The notes beneath the pieces were generated by a model, which saw only the letters and a program-made list of their open reading frames with translations, did no database searches and had not been told where the DNA came from. The position numbers were made by a program, and so were the translations under genes. From the NCBI RefSeq assembly GCF_010672085.1, contig NZ_JAAHHT010000005.1, positions 21,879-85,878 of the forward strand: DNA of 64,000 bases, read 5' to 3'. This stretch comes from Okeania sp. SIO3I5. GTDB taxonomy: Bacteria; Cyanobacteriota; Cyanobacteriia; Cyanobacteriales; Microcoleaceae. Each line of letters starts with the position of its first letter. Positions within the stretch are counted from its first letter, which is position 1. This document shows, one piece after another, positions 56,507 to 64,000 of this stretch.

Positions 56507-57172
56507 ATGACAGTACAAGATGATAGTCGAGAAAATGAACTTATCCAGTTATTTAATTTAGAAAGACCAGTCAATTTAAGTCGTAGTGGAACAGATGCAA
56601 TCTTGACTTTAAATGAACTGAAAATTACTTTTGAATTAAAGTCAACTACAAAAACTTCTGTAACTACAGTTAGAGATTTTGGACCGGAGCATATTAAAAA
56701 GTGGAGGGGAAAACATTGGTTATTTGGTTTCTATGAAAAAGGAGGTAAAATCCTAAAATATTGCTTGTATGCTTCCCCTAAAATGATGGCTCCTTGGATT
56801 AGTGAAAAATCAGATTATGTTGGATCAGATTATAAACTCGCTCAATTAATACCAGAGTTAATTAGCATATCTTTACTTTATGAAATTGTTGGGGAAAAAG
56901 AAGTTTATACACTTGAAGATGCTCAAAGTCTGCAAAAAAGACAATATACAATCCAAGAATACCGAAATAAAATGGATTTAGAATCTGGTTACTCTCCTGA
57001 AGGAATGCTTTCCATTTTAAAAGACAGATGTAAATATTTAATTGAGAGAGGTTCAACATTAAATAATCCCCATATTCCAGCTTCATATTTTGAAGGTTGG
57101 GAACGAATAACTACTAATCATGCTCAACGTTTAAGAGAACTTGTAACAGAAACTATTCAAGAAAATACTTGA
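56507..57172 (+). CDS. Type II restriction endonuclease (PD-(D/E)XK), probable
   Basis: This 221-residue protein has GTDAILTLNELKITFELKST, with D30, E43 and K45 in the D-x12-ExK arrangement of PD-(D/E)XK nucleases. The gene converges on the cytosine methyltransferase gene and overlaps its 3' end by 16 bp, the usual compact layout of a type II system. Recognition sequence cannot be deduced. The later part (FGPEHIKKWRGKHWLFGFYE, SASYFEGWERITTN-like end) looks like a restriction-enzyme family common in cyanobacteria. Functional state: the frame is intact. Confidence 0.82.
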   Translation: MTVQDDSRENELIQLFNLERPVNLSRSGTDAILTLNELKITFELKSTTKTSVTTVRDFGPEHIKKWRGKHWLFGFYEKGGKILKYCLYASPKMMAPWISEKSDYVGSDYKLAQLIPELISISLLYEIVGEKEVYTLEDAQSLQKRQYTIQEYRNKMDLESGYSPEGMLSILKDRCKYLIERGSTLNNPHIPASYFEGWERITTNHAQRLRELVTETIQENT

Positions 57173-58353
57173 GCAATAGATACTGCTATTTGATAACTCA
57201 TAGGTGGTGGTACAGCATTACCAATTTGACCTAATACTTGATAAACTGCACCAGAAAATTGCCAAGACTCAGGAAAACCTTGAATAATTCCACAGTCAGG
57301 AACAGACAACCGAAAATGATTATTTTTGGCTACAAATAAATGTGCTTTTTCACGATTTTCAGCTACTCCATTTGGCCAAATATGTAATTTTTCCCAAGCT
57401 TTTTGTGCAGAAACACTACTTAAAATAGAGGTAGTATGGCGAGGTCCAGTTAATCCACTTCTGAGAGTAGGTGATAAAGCATCAAATCCAATATTTGGTA
57501 ATCCTAAAGCTTCACGAGTTCCCATACAACGTTGTAATTTTTCTGGAATTTCACCATTATCGAAAAGATTAAGTTGAACTGGTTTTGCAGATTGATTTGT
57601 TGGTAGATGATGCCAATAATGGGTAGGTTGAGGAGGTTGATATTTAGCTAAATATTTTTCATCGCGAAAACCGACAAAAAAGACTCGCTTTCTAATTTGA
57701 GGAATGCCAAAATCTGGAGCATTTAAAATAAATTTCGTGAGTTTATAGCGAGGAGCTAAAGGAGATTCAATAACCTCTTCAACATATTTGCCGAACTTTT
57801 TACTTACCAATGCAGTAACATTTTCTGCCACAAATATTAAAGGTTCAATTTCTAGTACAGCGCGAATAAATTCAGGAAACATATCGCGATTATCTTCCTT
57901 ACCTTTTTGACGACCTGCAATAGAAAAAGGCTGACAAGGTGGACCCCCGTGAATAATATCAACCGAGCCACGATAAGAGCGCCAATCTACTTTTTTGACA
58001 TCTCCCTTTTCACCTGAAAAAATTTGCCAGTTTGGTCGAAGATTACGCAAAGTATTACCAGCTTCCACAAGAATATCGTAGGAAGAAATATGAGTGAAAC
58101 CTGCCCGTTCAAAACCAAGATCGAGACCACCACCTCCACTAAATAAGGAGAGAGTTCGCCATCTATTTTTAGGCATTTGTGGCATCAATTTTTCAGGATT
58201 TAGATTGGGGATATTGATAGGATGTATTGGTTTTTGCCCTTCTCCATTTAAGGCTTGTTTTTTAGCACGACTAGATGCTTTTGAACGTTGTCTATAAATT
58301 TCTCTTTGTTCTTCAGTAATATTCCAACCTTGATGGGGTGATGGTGTTAACAT
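57157..58353 (-). CDS. DNA (cytosine-5) methyltransferase
   Basis: This 398-residue enzyme has all key motifs: I LSLFSGGGGLDLGFERAG, IV GGPPCQPFSIAGRQKG (catalytic C140), VI FVAENVTALV, VIII QIRKRVFFVGFR and X QVLGQIGNAVPPPMSYQIA. An N-terminal extension of about 65 residues (EEQREIYRQRSKASSRAKKQ) precedes motif I. It should protect the host from the adjacent restriction enzyme. The target-recognition region lies between VIII and X (about 270-350); specificity is unknown. Confidence 0.93.
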   Translation of the reverse strand: MLTPSPHQGWNITEEQREIYRQRSKASSRAKKQALNGEGQKPIHPINIPNLNPEKLMPQMPKNRWRTLSLFSGGGGLDLGFERAGFTHISSYDILVEAGNTLRNLRPNWQIFSGEKGDVKKVDWRSYRGSVDIIHGGPPCQPFSIAGRQKGKEDNRDMFPEFIRAVLEIEPLIFVAENVTALVSKKFGKYVEEVIESPLAPRYKLTKFILNAPDFGIPQIRKRVFFVGFRDEKYLAKYQPPQPTHYWHHLPTNQSAKPVQLNLFDNGEIPEKLQRCMGTREALGLPNIGFDALSPTLRSGLTGPRHTTSILSSVSAQKAWEKLHIWPNGVAENREKAHLFVAKNNHFRLSVPDCGIIQGFPESWQFSGAVYQVLGQIGNAVPPPMSYQIAVSIAQVFS

Positions 58354-58473
58354 TAGGCAAGCTTTCTAGATTTACTATATAATTGATAATCCGATCTTTT
58401 TTTAGGTAAGAAGAATAAAAACTTATTGCATATTTTGTAGGGAAGTTATATCGAACTTTCCCTTGTTCCCTAC

Positions 58474-59730
58474 CTAAAAAATAACTTCACTTTCAAGAAC
58501 TTCATTTAAGTCTGGTGTTATGACTAATTGATAATCAAACGGTGAAGAAACACCAGATGGTATTTCAATCGCACTACCATCAGGGTTGCGTGGTGAAAAG
58601 AAAGAGTCAGCTTCTACGATTAAATTATTATCAGCGTTAAGAGATAGATCGGTAACTGTCAACGTATTACTATTACCGTTGCTCAAAAGTGCTGTTAAAT
58701 ATGCTGCATCCGTCATTTCTCCAGGGTTAGTTAAATCATCTATATCTATCCTCGCAACCACACTTACACTTGCACCACCACCTTGACCATAACTGCGTAA
58801 CCAAGATTGTACAGCATCAGTAGCAGCACGGCGAAAGTCTTGCTCTGAAGTTCCCTGAGTACCGTCAACACTAAAAACTGCATATAAGTCGTCTCCATCC
58901 CAGAATAAACCACGACCTCTACCATCTGCTCCAGTGGTTTCATAATCTGTTCGCACCCAGTTATTATTGGGATTTACTGGATCGAAACTAGCAATAATAG
59001 GGTCTTGATTATTACTCGATCTTTGCCAAGTACCGATATAAATAGTTTGACTGCCAATTTCAATACTAGGTCCGTTTTGAGCTGCTATCTCTTCTTCTGT
59101 ACTTGAGGGAGTAAAGCTAATTAAATTATCTGCAATCTCAGCAGGAACAGAAGTAGTTTCTGGTGTAGGATTAGCTCTTAATCTGAAATCTTCAGCTTCC
59201 AAGTCTGGTAGATTTTCCAGAACTGCAAACTGACCGCCATCTCCAAAACCCTCTTGACTACCATTAGCGTTATAGAATAGCTGACCAGTTGTGCTATCGT
59301 AAACAATTATCGCGTCAGAAGTAGCAGCATTATCGGTGACAGTAGCAAATTCATTGTCAATACTAAACCCATCTTCAGCATCACTCGAAATTTCTGTAAA
59401 TATCCTTTTAGCAAGAATAATTGTATCTTGAGCGGGAACAAAATCTGTAATTGTATCCACACCAAGATTGTTAAAATCAATTTCTTCTCCAGCATCAAAG
59501 ATAAAAAAGTCTTGACTAGCATTACCAGTGAGAGTGTCATTCCCCCTACCACCGTTGAAGCGATCGCGACCTTGACCACCTATTAATACATCATTACCGT
59601 CTCCACCAAAGAGATGGTCAAAACCCCGACGACCTTCTAGGGTGTCATCACCATCCGAGCCAAATATTTTTTCGCTATCCCTCGTACCAATTAGTCTTTC
59701 CGACTCTGCAGTGCCAATTATTCGTTCCAT
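58474..59730 (-). CDS. RTX-type calcium-binding secreted protein
   Basis: This 418-residue protein starts MERIIGTAESERLIGTRDSE. RTX nonapeptides come first (GSDGDDTLEGRRGFDHLFGG, GGRGNDTLTGNASQD), followed by the standard post-RTX segment DFFIFDAGEEIDFNNLGVDT and YDSTTGQLFYNANG. The C-terminal 200 residues (TIYIGTWQRSSNNQDPIIAS onward) are a separate unknown domain. ATG 59730 follows AAGG-TTAATTATT; the same TTATTATGG start context occurs at the truncated RTX gene. No export genes adjoin it. Confidence 0.87.
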   Translation of the reverse strand: MERIIGTAESERLIGTRDSEKIFGSDGDDTLEGRRGFDHLFGGDGNDVLIGGQGRDRFNGGRGNDTLTGNASQDFFIFDAGEEIDFNNLGVDTITDFVPAQDTIILAKRIFTEISSDAEDGFSIDNEFATVTDNAATSDAIIVYDSTTGQLFYNANGSQEGFGDGGQFAVLENLPDLEAEDFRLRANPTPETTSVPAEIADNLISFTPSSTEEEIAAQNGPSIEIGSQTIYIGTWQRSSNNQDPIIASFDPVNPNNNWVRTDYETTGADGRGRGLFWDGDDLYAVFSVDGTQGTSEQDFRRAATDAVQSWLRSYGQGGGASVSVVARIDIDDLTNPGEMTDAAYLTALLSNGNSNTLTVTDLSLNADNNLIVEADSFFSPRNPDGSAIEIPSGVSSPFDYQLVITPDLNEVLESEVIF

Positions 59731-60023
59731 AATAATTAACCTTGATATTTTCAGCTTATTTTGTTTGATACTTCCATTTTCAACTATTTTTATCAAAGTC
59801 AGGGTACATAGAAATAATTTTTTACATCCTTAGAGAAGACAGAGGCGTTGCATATTTGCGGGATGAATTATGCTTTTAGAGAAAGAGGAAGTAAAAGATG
59901 GGATTTACCTTTTCTGAAAATATTCATCCCAAGGTTCAGCAACACCAAGACAGAAGGTTTTTTTGCCATATTATTTTTTTCCATGTTTCAGCTAGAGGTA
60001 CTGATAACTGATAACTGAAATGA
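59731..60023. other. Gap without gene
   Basis: AT-rich sequence upstream of the RTX gene. A TGATAACTGATAACTGA heptamer pair lies near 60003. Nothing else recognised. Confidence 0.5.
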
Positions 60024-61094
60024 TTACATCCGGCGACATAATATCCATCGTAATTCTAGAGGCGGTTTACCATTCGCTAAAGGAAATATATCTCTACCAG
60101 TCGCCCAACTTTCAAACCAACTTGTGGGAGGCCATGCTGTTTCCGGTAAATGCTGACGTTCATATTCTATAACTAACTCATTAGAAACGATCGCTAACGG
60201 TAAACCTTCCATCGCTGTTGTCAACTCTTCAGATGTAAACAAACTCGACCAACATAACTGCGCCATCTCTCGCACGACTTCATCCGGCACATATTCGTCT
60301 ACTGCCAAAAATATATTGAATAAAAGTAAACCACCAGAACAAATAACATCAGACATTTTTGCCAGAAACAACCGCAAGTCATCTACATCCCGAAAATGAG
60401 AAACTACTTCCGTAGCGATCGCCAACTGATAAAAAGCTGGTTGCAACCTTGTCAGTGGATCGAGAATATCTCCCTCGATCACATTCATTGATAAATTTTC
60501 TGTAACGATTGCTGTTTGTAACTGTTCAATAAAAGCAGGCGTTAACTCTAAAACATCTACATAATGACCTTTTCGCGCCAAAGGTAAAGCATTTCTACCC
60601 GTACCTCCTCCCACATCTAATATTTTGGTAGCATTTTCTCCAAATTCTGCTACAGTTGCTAACACCTTAGCATCAGGATGGGAACCAAATAAAGGAGGTT
60701 TTCTCTGTGCTACCCAAGCCTTATACTGTTCTCCCAAAGTTGGAGTACGAATAGTTACTTGACAGGCCATTCCTTTTTTTGGTGGTTTGACCAATTCATA
60801 TTCAATGACTAACATTGCAGCTGCAGAAATATTAAACCCCTCTGCCAACCCCTTTTCGATCATTTGACGCAACTGTTGTTGTCTTTCTGTGGGCATTGGC
60901 CTACCCAGATGAGAAAATAGATTCTCTACAATATTTGTGTAATAGTCTAGCATACCAGGCAGACATGGAAGCACCAACTCGCCACGACCTGAAATATAGC
61001 TATCAAGCTTATATACAATAGCTTTTTTGAGAATAACTGGAGAAGTTACAAGTGGCAATTGGTTGCTTATTTGCAATGTCTGTTCCTGGTTCAT
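60024..61094 (-). CDS. SAM-dependent class I methyltransferase
   Basis: This 356-residue protein has a helical N-terminal domain (about 1-150; LVLPCLPGMLDYYTNIVENL) and a Rossmann methyltransferase domain. Motif I is KILDVGGGTGRNALPLA, motif II acidic VDVLELTPA, then GDILDP and YQLAIATEVVSHF. The substrate is not evident; similar proteins in cyanobacteria are annotated simply as methyltransferases. It is transcribed alone. Confidence 0.88.
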   Translation of the reverse strand: MNQEQTLQISNQLPLVTSPVILKKAIVYKLDSYISGRGELVLPCLPGMLDYYTNIVENLFSHLGRPMPTERQQQLRQMIEKGLAEGFNISAAAMLVIEYELVKPPKKGMACQVTIRTPTLGEQYKAWVAQRKPPLFGSHPDAKVLATVAEFGENATKILDVGGGTGRNALPLARKGHYVDVLELTPAFIEQLQTAIVTENLSMNVIEGDILDPLTRLQPAFYQLAIATEVVSHFRDVDDLRLFLAKMSDVICSGGLLLFNIFLAVDEYVPDEVVREMAQLCWSSLFTSEELTTAMEGLPLAIVSNELVIEYERQHLPETAWPPTSWFESWATGRDIFPLANGKPPLELRWILCRRM

Positions 61095-61551
61095 TAGCAG
61101 ATTCTGCCTTGATTAATAACAATTAATAATTAGACATCTCCGGAAAAGAGGGAAGAGGGAACACTTAACTCTTAACTGGAAGAAAGAATAGATAATTTAT
61201 AGATGAGAATTGATTTGATTTTTAATTTTCGGAGATGTCTATTAACGATTAATAATTGTCTATACTGGAGAATTAAGTTAGCTGTTCTTAGAAACCTATA
61301 ATAATCTGTAAGAACGTTACAATTATTGATTCTATTCCCTATTCCACTGGCAACATCGGCGTTAGTTCACAAGCTGTCATGGTCATACCTGGCCAATCTG
61401 ACTTCTAAATTCTCAATTCTGAATTCTCAATTCTGGAGAGACTCTTTGATATTCCCATACTTAGAGCAAGTTTGAGAATCTGACTTCTAAATTCTCAATT
61501 CTGAATTCTCAATTCTGAATTCTCAATTCTGAATTCTCAATTCTCAATTCA
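61095..61551. pseudogene. Gap with decayed tnpB 3'-end and right end
   Basis: Bases 61284-61470 match the right end and 3' part of the intact element: GTTCTTAGAAACCTAT as at 43214-43229, TGGCAAC-TCGGCGTTA and GAGACTCTTTGAT. The match is broken by CTCAATTCTGAATT repeats (to 61550). It is an old copy without coding capacity. Confidence 0.7.
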
Positions 61552-61851
61552 TTAATTAGTGCCTGTAAAAATTAGTTCTGGAAATTTTGTCTGAGCTTCT
61601 GAAAGTGGTCGTCTTCTACCCTCTTCTTGCCAATAGTTAATTATTTCAGTAGCCTTATTCAGAAGATCCACCCGATCTACTTCTGAAATCCAATGCTTGG
61701 CTTCTATTTCATCTTTTAGTTGCTCCCAAGCATCATTCCGAGGCCAGAAAAAGTAACAAGTTAAAGGACTGGTACCAGTTCCTACCACTTGATCTACAGC
61801 AAGTGCTACATTATCGTCTAACCAAAGGACTTTTAGTATAAATTTGGACAA
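61552..61851 (-). CDS. ycf65: Ribosomal protein PSRP-3 / Ycf65 (cS23)
   Basis: This 99-residue protein matches the plastid-specific ribosomal protein 3 family over its whole length: [40 protein letters not shown] and [12 protein letters not shown]. It binds the small ribosomal subunit in chloroplasts and cyanobacteria. This gene is a strong marker for cyanobacterial origin. It is divergent from the HAD gene with 75 bp between them, so promoters are compact here. Confidence 0.93.
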   Translation of the reverse strand: MSKFILKVLWLDDNVALAVDQVVGTGTSPLTCYFFWPRNDAWEQLKDEIEAKHWISEVDRVDLLNKATEIINYWQEEGRRRPLSEAQTKFPELIFTGTN

Positions 61852-61926
61852 TTTACCTCCTGAGCCAATTTTAGGCTAATTTTCAAACTTTACGCACACA
61901 AAATTTCATTTTACCATAAAAATTTG

Positions 61927-62715
61927 ATGATGAATAAAGCAATTTTGGTTTTCGATATTGATGGTGTGATTCGAGATGTGGGTGGGTCTTATCGACGAGC
62001 GATCGCCGATACAGTAGAGCATTGTACATCCAGCGCATTTTGTCCGACTTTGGCAGATATTGACCAGCTTAAGTCAGAGGGTGTCTGGAATAATGACTGG
62101 GAGGCTTCGCGAGAGTTAGTTTATCGTTATTTTGAAGGCCAAGGTCAAAAACGGGATGATGTAGATCTAGATTATCAAAAGTTAGTAGCTTTTTTTCAGT
62201 CTTGTTATCGGGGCGTAGATGAGAATAACTGGAATGGTTATATTTGCTCGGAACCTTTGTTAGTCAGTTCTAGTTATTTTGAGCAGTTGACAGCAGCAGG
62301 GTTGTCTTGGGGGTTTTTTAGTGGAGCAATGGGACCAGAAATTGCTTATGTTTTGGAGGGAAAGTTAAGGTTGAGTTCCCCGGTAGTAGTGGCGATGGAG
62401 GATGCACCGGGAAAACCTGATCCAACTGGGTTGTTTGTGGTAGTAGAGCAGTTGGAAAAACAACATGGTTTGGCTGAAAATCTACCTGTAATTTATGCTG
62501 GCGATACAGTGGGAGATATGTATACGGTGGAGAATGCTCGTAACCAGATGCCATCGAGAACTTGGGTTGGAGTAGGTGTGTTGCCTCCCCATGTGCAGGA
62601 GAGTGAGGAAAGGCAATATGCTTATGCTGCTAAATTATTGGAGGCAGGAGCAAAAGTGGTTTTGAATAATATTGAAGAGTTGTCCGTGGAGGCGATCGCT
62701 AAATTCATTAATTGA
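61927..62715 (+). CDS. HAD-superfamily hydrolase (TIGR01548-like)
   Basis: This 262-residue HAD phosphatase has motif I LVFDIDGVIRDVGGSYR, motif II SGAMGPE, Lys in GKPDPTG and motif IV IYAGDTVGDMYTV. It fits the cyanobacterial/plant family sometimes linked to histidine or sucrose-phosphate-type substrates, but the substrate is unknown. Two ATGs in tandem (61927, 61930) are possible starts. Confidence 0.88.
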   Translation: MMNKAILVFDIDGVIRDVGGSYRRAIADTVEHCTSSAFCPTLADIDQLKSEGVWNNDWEASRELVYRYFEGQGQKRDDVDLDYQKLVAFFQSCYRGVDENNWNGYICSEPLLVSSSYFEQLTAAGLSWGFFSGAMGPEIAYVLEGKLRLSSPVVVAMEDAPGKPDPTGLFVVVEQLEKQHGLAENLPVIYAGDTVGDMYTVENARNQMPSRTWVGVGVLPPHVQESEERQYAYAAKLLEAGAKVVLNNIEELSVEAIAKFIN

Positions 62716-63781
62716 TAATTAATTATTAATTATTAATTATTAATTATTAATTATTAATTACCTTTCCCTAAAAGGAAGAGGATTGACGCGGTAGGGAAAA
62801 AATTTATTTCTCGCGCTTGTGATTGGATATGGTTAGAACCTATCCCACTAATAATATCTTTGCTGAAAAGCCCAAATCTTGTTAAAGATAAAAACGAAAA
62901 ATCTAACTTTTCCGGAAAATTTTACTTAAGTAAATAAGCATTTTTATGTGGAGTGGGATGGGTTGTAGGTAACCCATCCATCTCTCGACCGCTTTTTCCC
63001 TTTATTGGAGAGGCTAATAAAGCTAAATTGTTTAATTATTTAATTATTAATTTTCGGTAAATATAGCACTACGCATTAAGGTTAGGACATTTCTAAATCC
63101 TGAAAGCCTTTGACAGTTCACTATTCCCTATTCCCTATTCCCTATTCCCTAGCGCGTAGCGCTATAATTGATTTAATTTTTTATTATTGAAAATCTCTAC
63201 TGAATACGAATTTAAAAATTTATGCTATTCAAATCCTTTTTTTGTAAGTATTCTTTTTTGTAAGTATTCAGCTATTAGGATTCGGCATTCAGATGCATGA
63301 AAAAATCAAACAACTACTTCAACATACCGCCTATGACCTCTTTGTTTATAACTTTTAATTCTCTTTGCAGACTAATTTCGCCTTCAGTATAATAATCAAT
63401 TAATAACTCATAGTTGATGGTTGAATGTTTACTTTTTTTCCTAACTCCTGACTCCGAGCGCGATACAATAACTAATATCATGTCTCCCGTGAATAACCAG
63501 AATAAAAAATTTAAGGAGTAGGGAAAAAGTAAAATGTAAAAAGGAAAAATTTGTTAGCTCTACATTCCGCAGGAAAAAATATTCTCGCGCGAGAGAAGAG
63601 AGAAGAACATTTTTATTACCAATCAATGATTGATAATTTATAATTAATCAATTTGGCTTTATTGCCTCTCTTTAGCAATGGCGAAATTGATAATTGACAA
63701 TTGATATTTTCGTGATAGCTTTTATCTCAACGTTGGTTGAAGACCCGCGCTCTCCATCCCCCCTAACCCCCCAAGGATAAG
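62716..63781. other. Gene-free terminal gap
   Basis: TTAATTATTAATTATTAATT runs at 62717-62760 and CTATTCCCTATTCC heptamers at 63121-63150. A GAGAGGCTAATAAAGCTAAA word near 63006 also occurs at 42263. CCCCCCTAACCCCCC is at about 63758. No gene supported. Confidence 0.6.
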
Positions 63782-64000
63782 CTATCCCTTATAAGGAACT
63801 CTTGAAACCCTTGTGGGAGGGTGGGGAGGATGGGGAGGAGGGGGAGGAGGGGGAGGAGGGGGAGGAAGAATTCTGTCTACATTCATAAAAAAGTGTATTG
63901 AAAAATACTCTTTTCTCCTGAAAAAGCAGATTCAAGACTTAAACATAACTCCTCTATGTTGTCAAGTTTTATGAAAAGAGAAAAATGTTTATAAAGCATA
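63782..64000. repeat. Inverted second arm of the 39381-39605 repeat
   Basis: Its reverse complement matches 39381-39605 almost base for base outside the microsatellite: TATGCTTTATAAACA, AAAACTTGACAACATAG, CAGGAGAAAAGAGTATTTTT, AATGTAGACAGAATTCTTCC. It runs to the window edge, so the full element may be longer. Confidence 0.85.

Overview
The window is a cyanobacterial chromosome segment, most likely from a filamentous, AT-rich species of the Oscillatoriales type (Okeania/Trichodesmium-like; this lineage is an inference). The evidence is a Ser/Thr kinase fused to GUN4, the chloroplast/cyanobacterial ribosomal protein PSRP-3 (Ycf65), a PATAN-domain response regulator, frequent HIP1 octamers (GCGATCGC), heptameric short tandem repeats, several RTX proteins and very long, repeat-filled intergenic regions. 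Coding density is low. Much of the non-coding DNA consists of small mobile elements with recognisable terminal inverted repeats (TIRs) and target duplications.

Layout. 1-6.8 kb: 3' end of a kinase-GUN4 gene, a repeat block, glycine decarboxylase gcvP carrying an in-frame repeat insertion, and a PIN toxin-antitoxin pair. 6.8-11 kb: a small unknown gene, hrcA, a rhodanese and an HNH-like unknown. 11-27.3 kb (minus strand): a complete PixG-H-I-J-L type phototaxis set, in the order PATAN-REC regulator, CheY, CheW, GAF-array MCP and CheA-REC. A 1151-residue DUF4347/SBBP/RTX gene and about 2 kb of repeats sit between the MCP and CheA. 29-41 kb: a PHP phosphoesterase, a CPBP protease, a sensor kinase/response regulator/adenylate cyclase fusion with seven 27-residue repeats, an Xaa-Pro aminopeptidase and an SMP-30 lactonase. 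41.5-46 kb: a decayed PIN antitoxin-toxin locus, an oxidoreductase gene split by an IS200/IS605-type TnpB element, and three small antitoxin-like genes. 46-53 kb: a CAP-domain RTX protein with a small partner, an RTX remnant, and an NB-ARC/WD40 gene with two lesions. 53.7-62.7 kb: an alpha/beta hydrolase, three small membrane proteins, a type II restriction enzyme with a convergent 5-cytosine methyltransferase, another RTX-type protein, a SAM methyltransferase, PSRP-3 and a HAD hydrolase. The last 1.3 kb has no gene.

Two things stand out. The taxis receptor (19869-23807) carries five tandem GAF domains. Three of them have both cysteines expected of DXCF-type cyanobacteriochromes, with 27-28 residue spacing, which suggests a multi-chromophore light sensor. 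Second, at least five families of short non-autonomous elements can be delimited by their TIRs and by 2-, 5- or 9-bp target duplications. They nest in each other, share interchangeable palindromic cores, and have entered coding sequence: the gcvP linker, the C-terminus of the lactonase and probably the 5' end of a small ORF.
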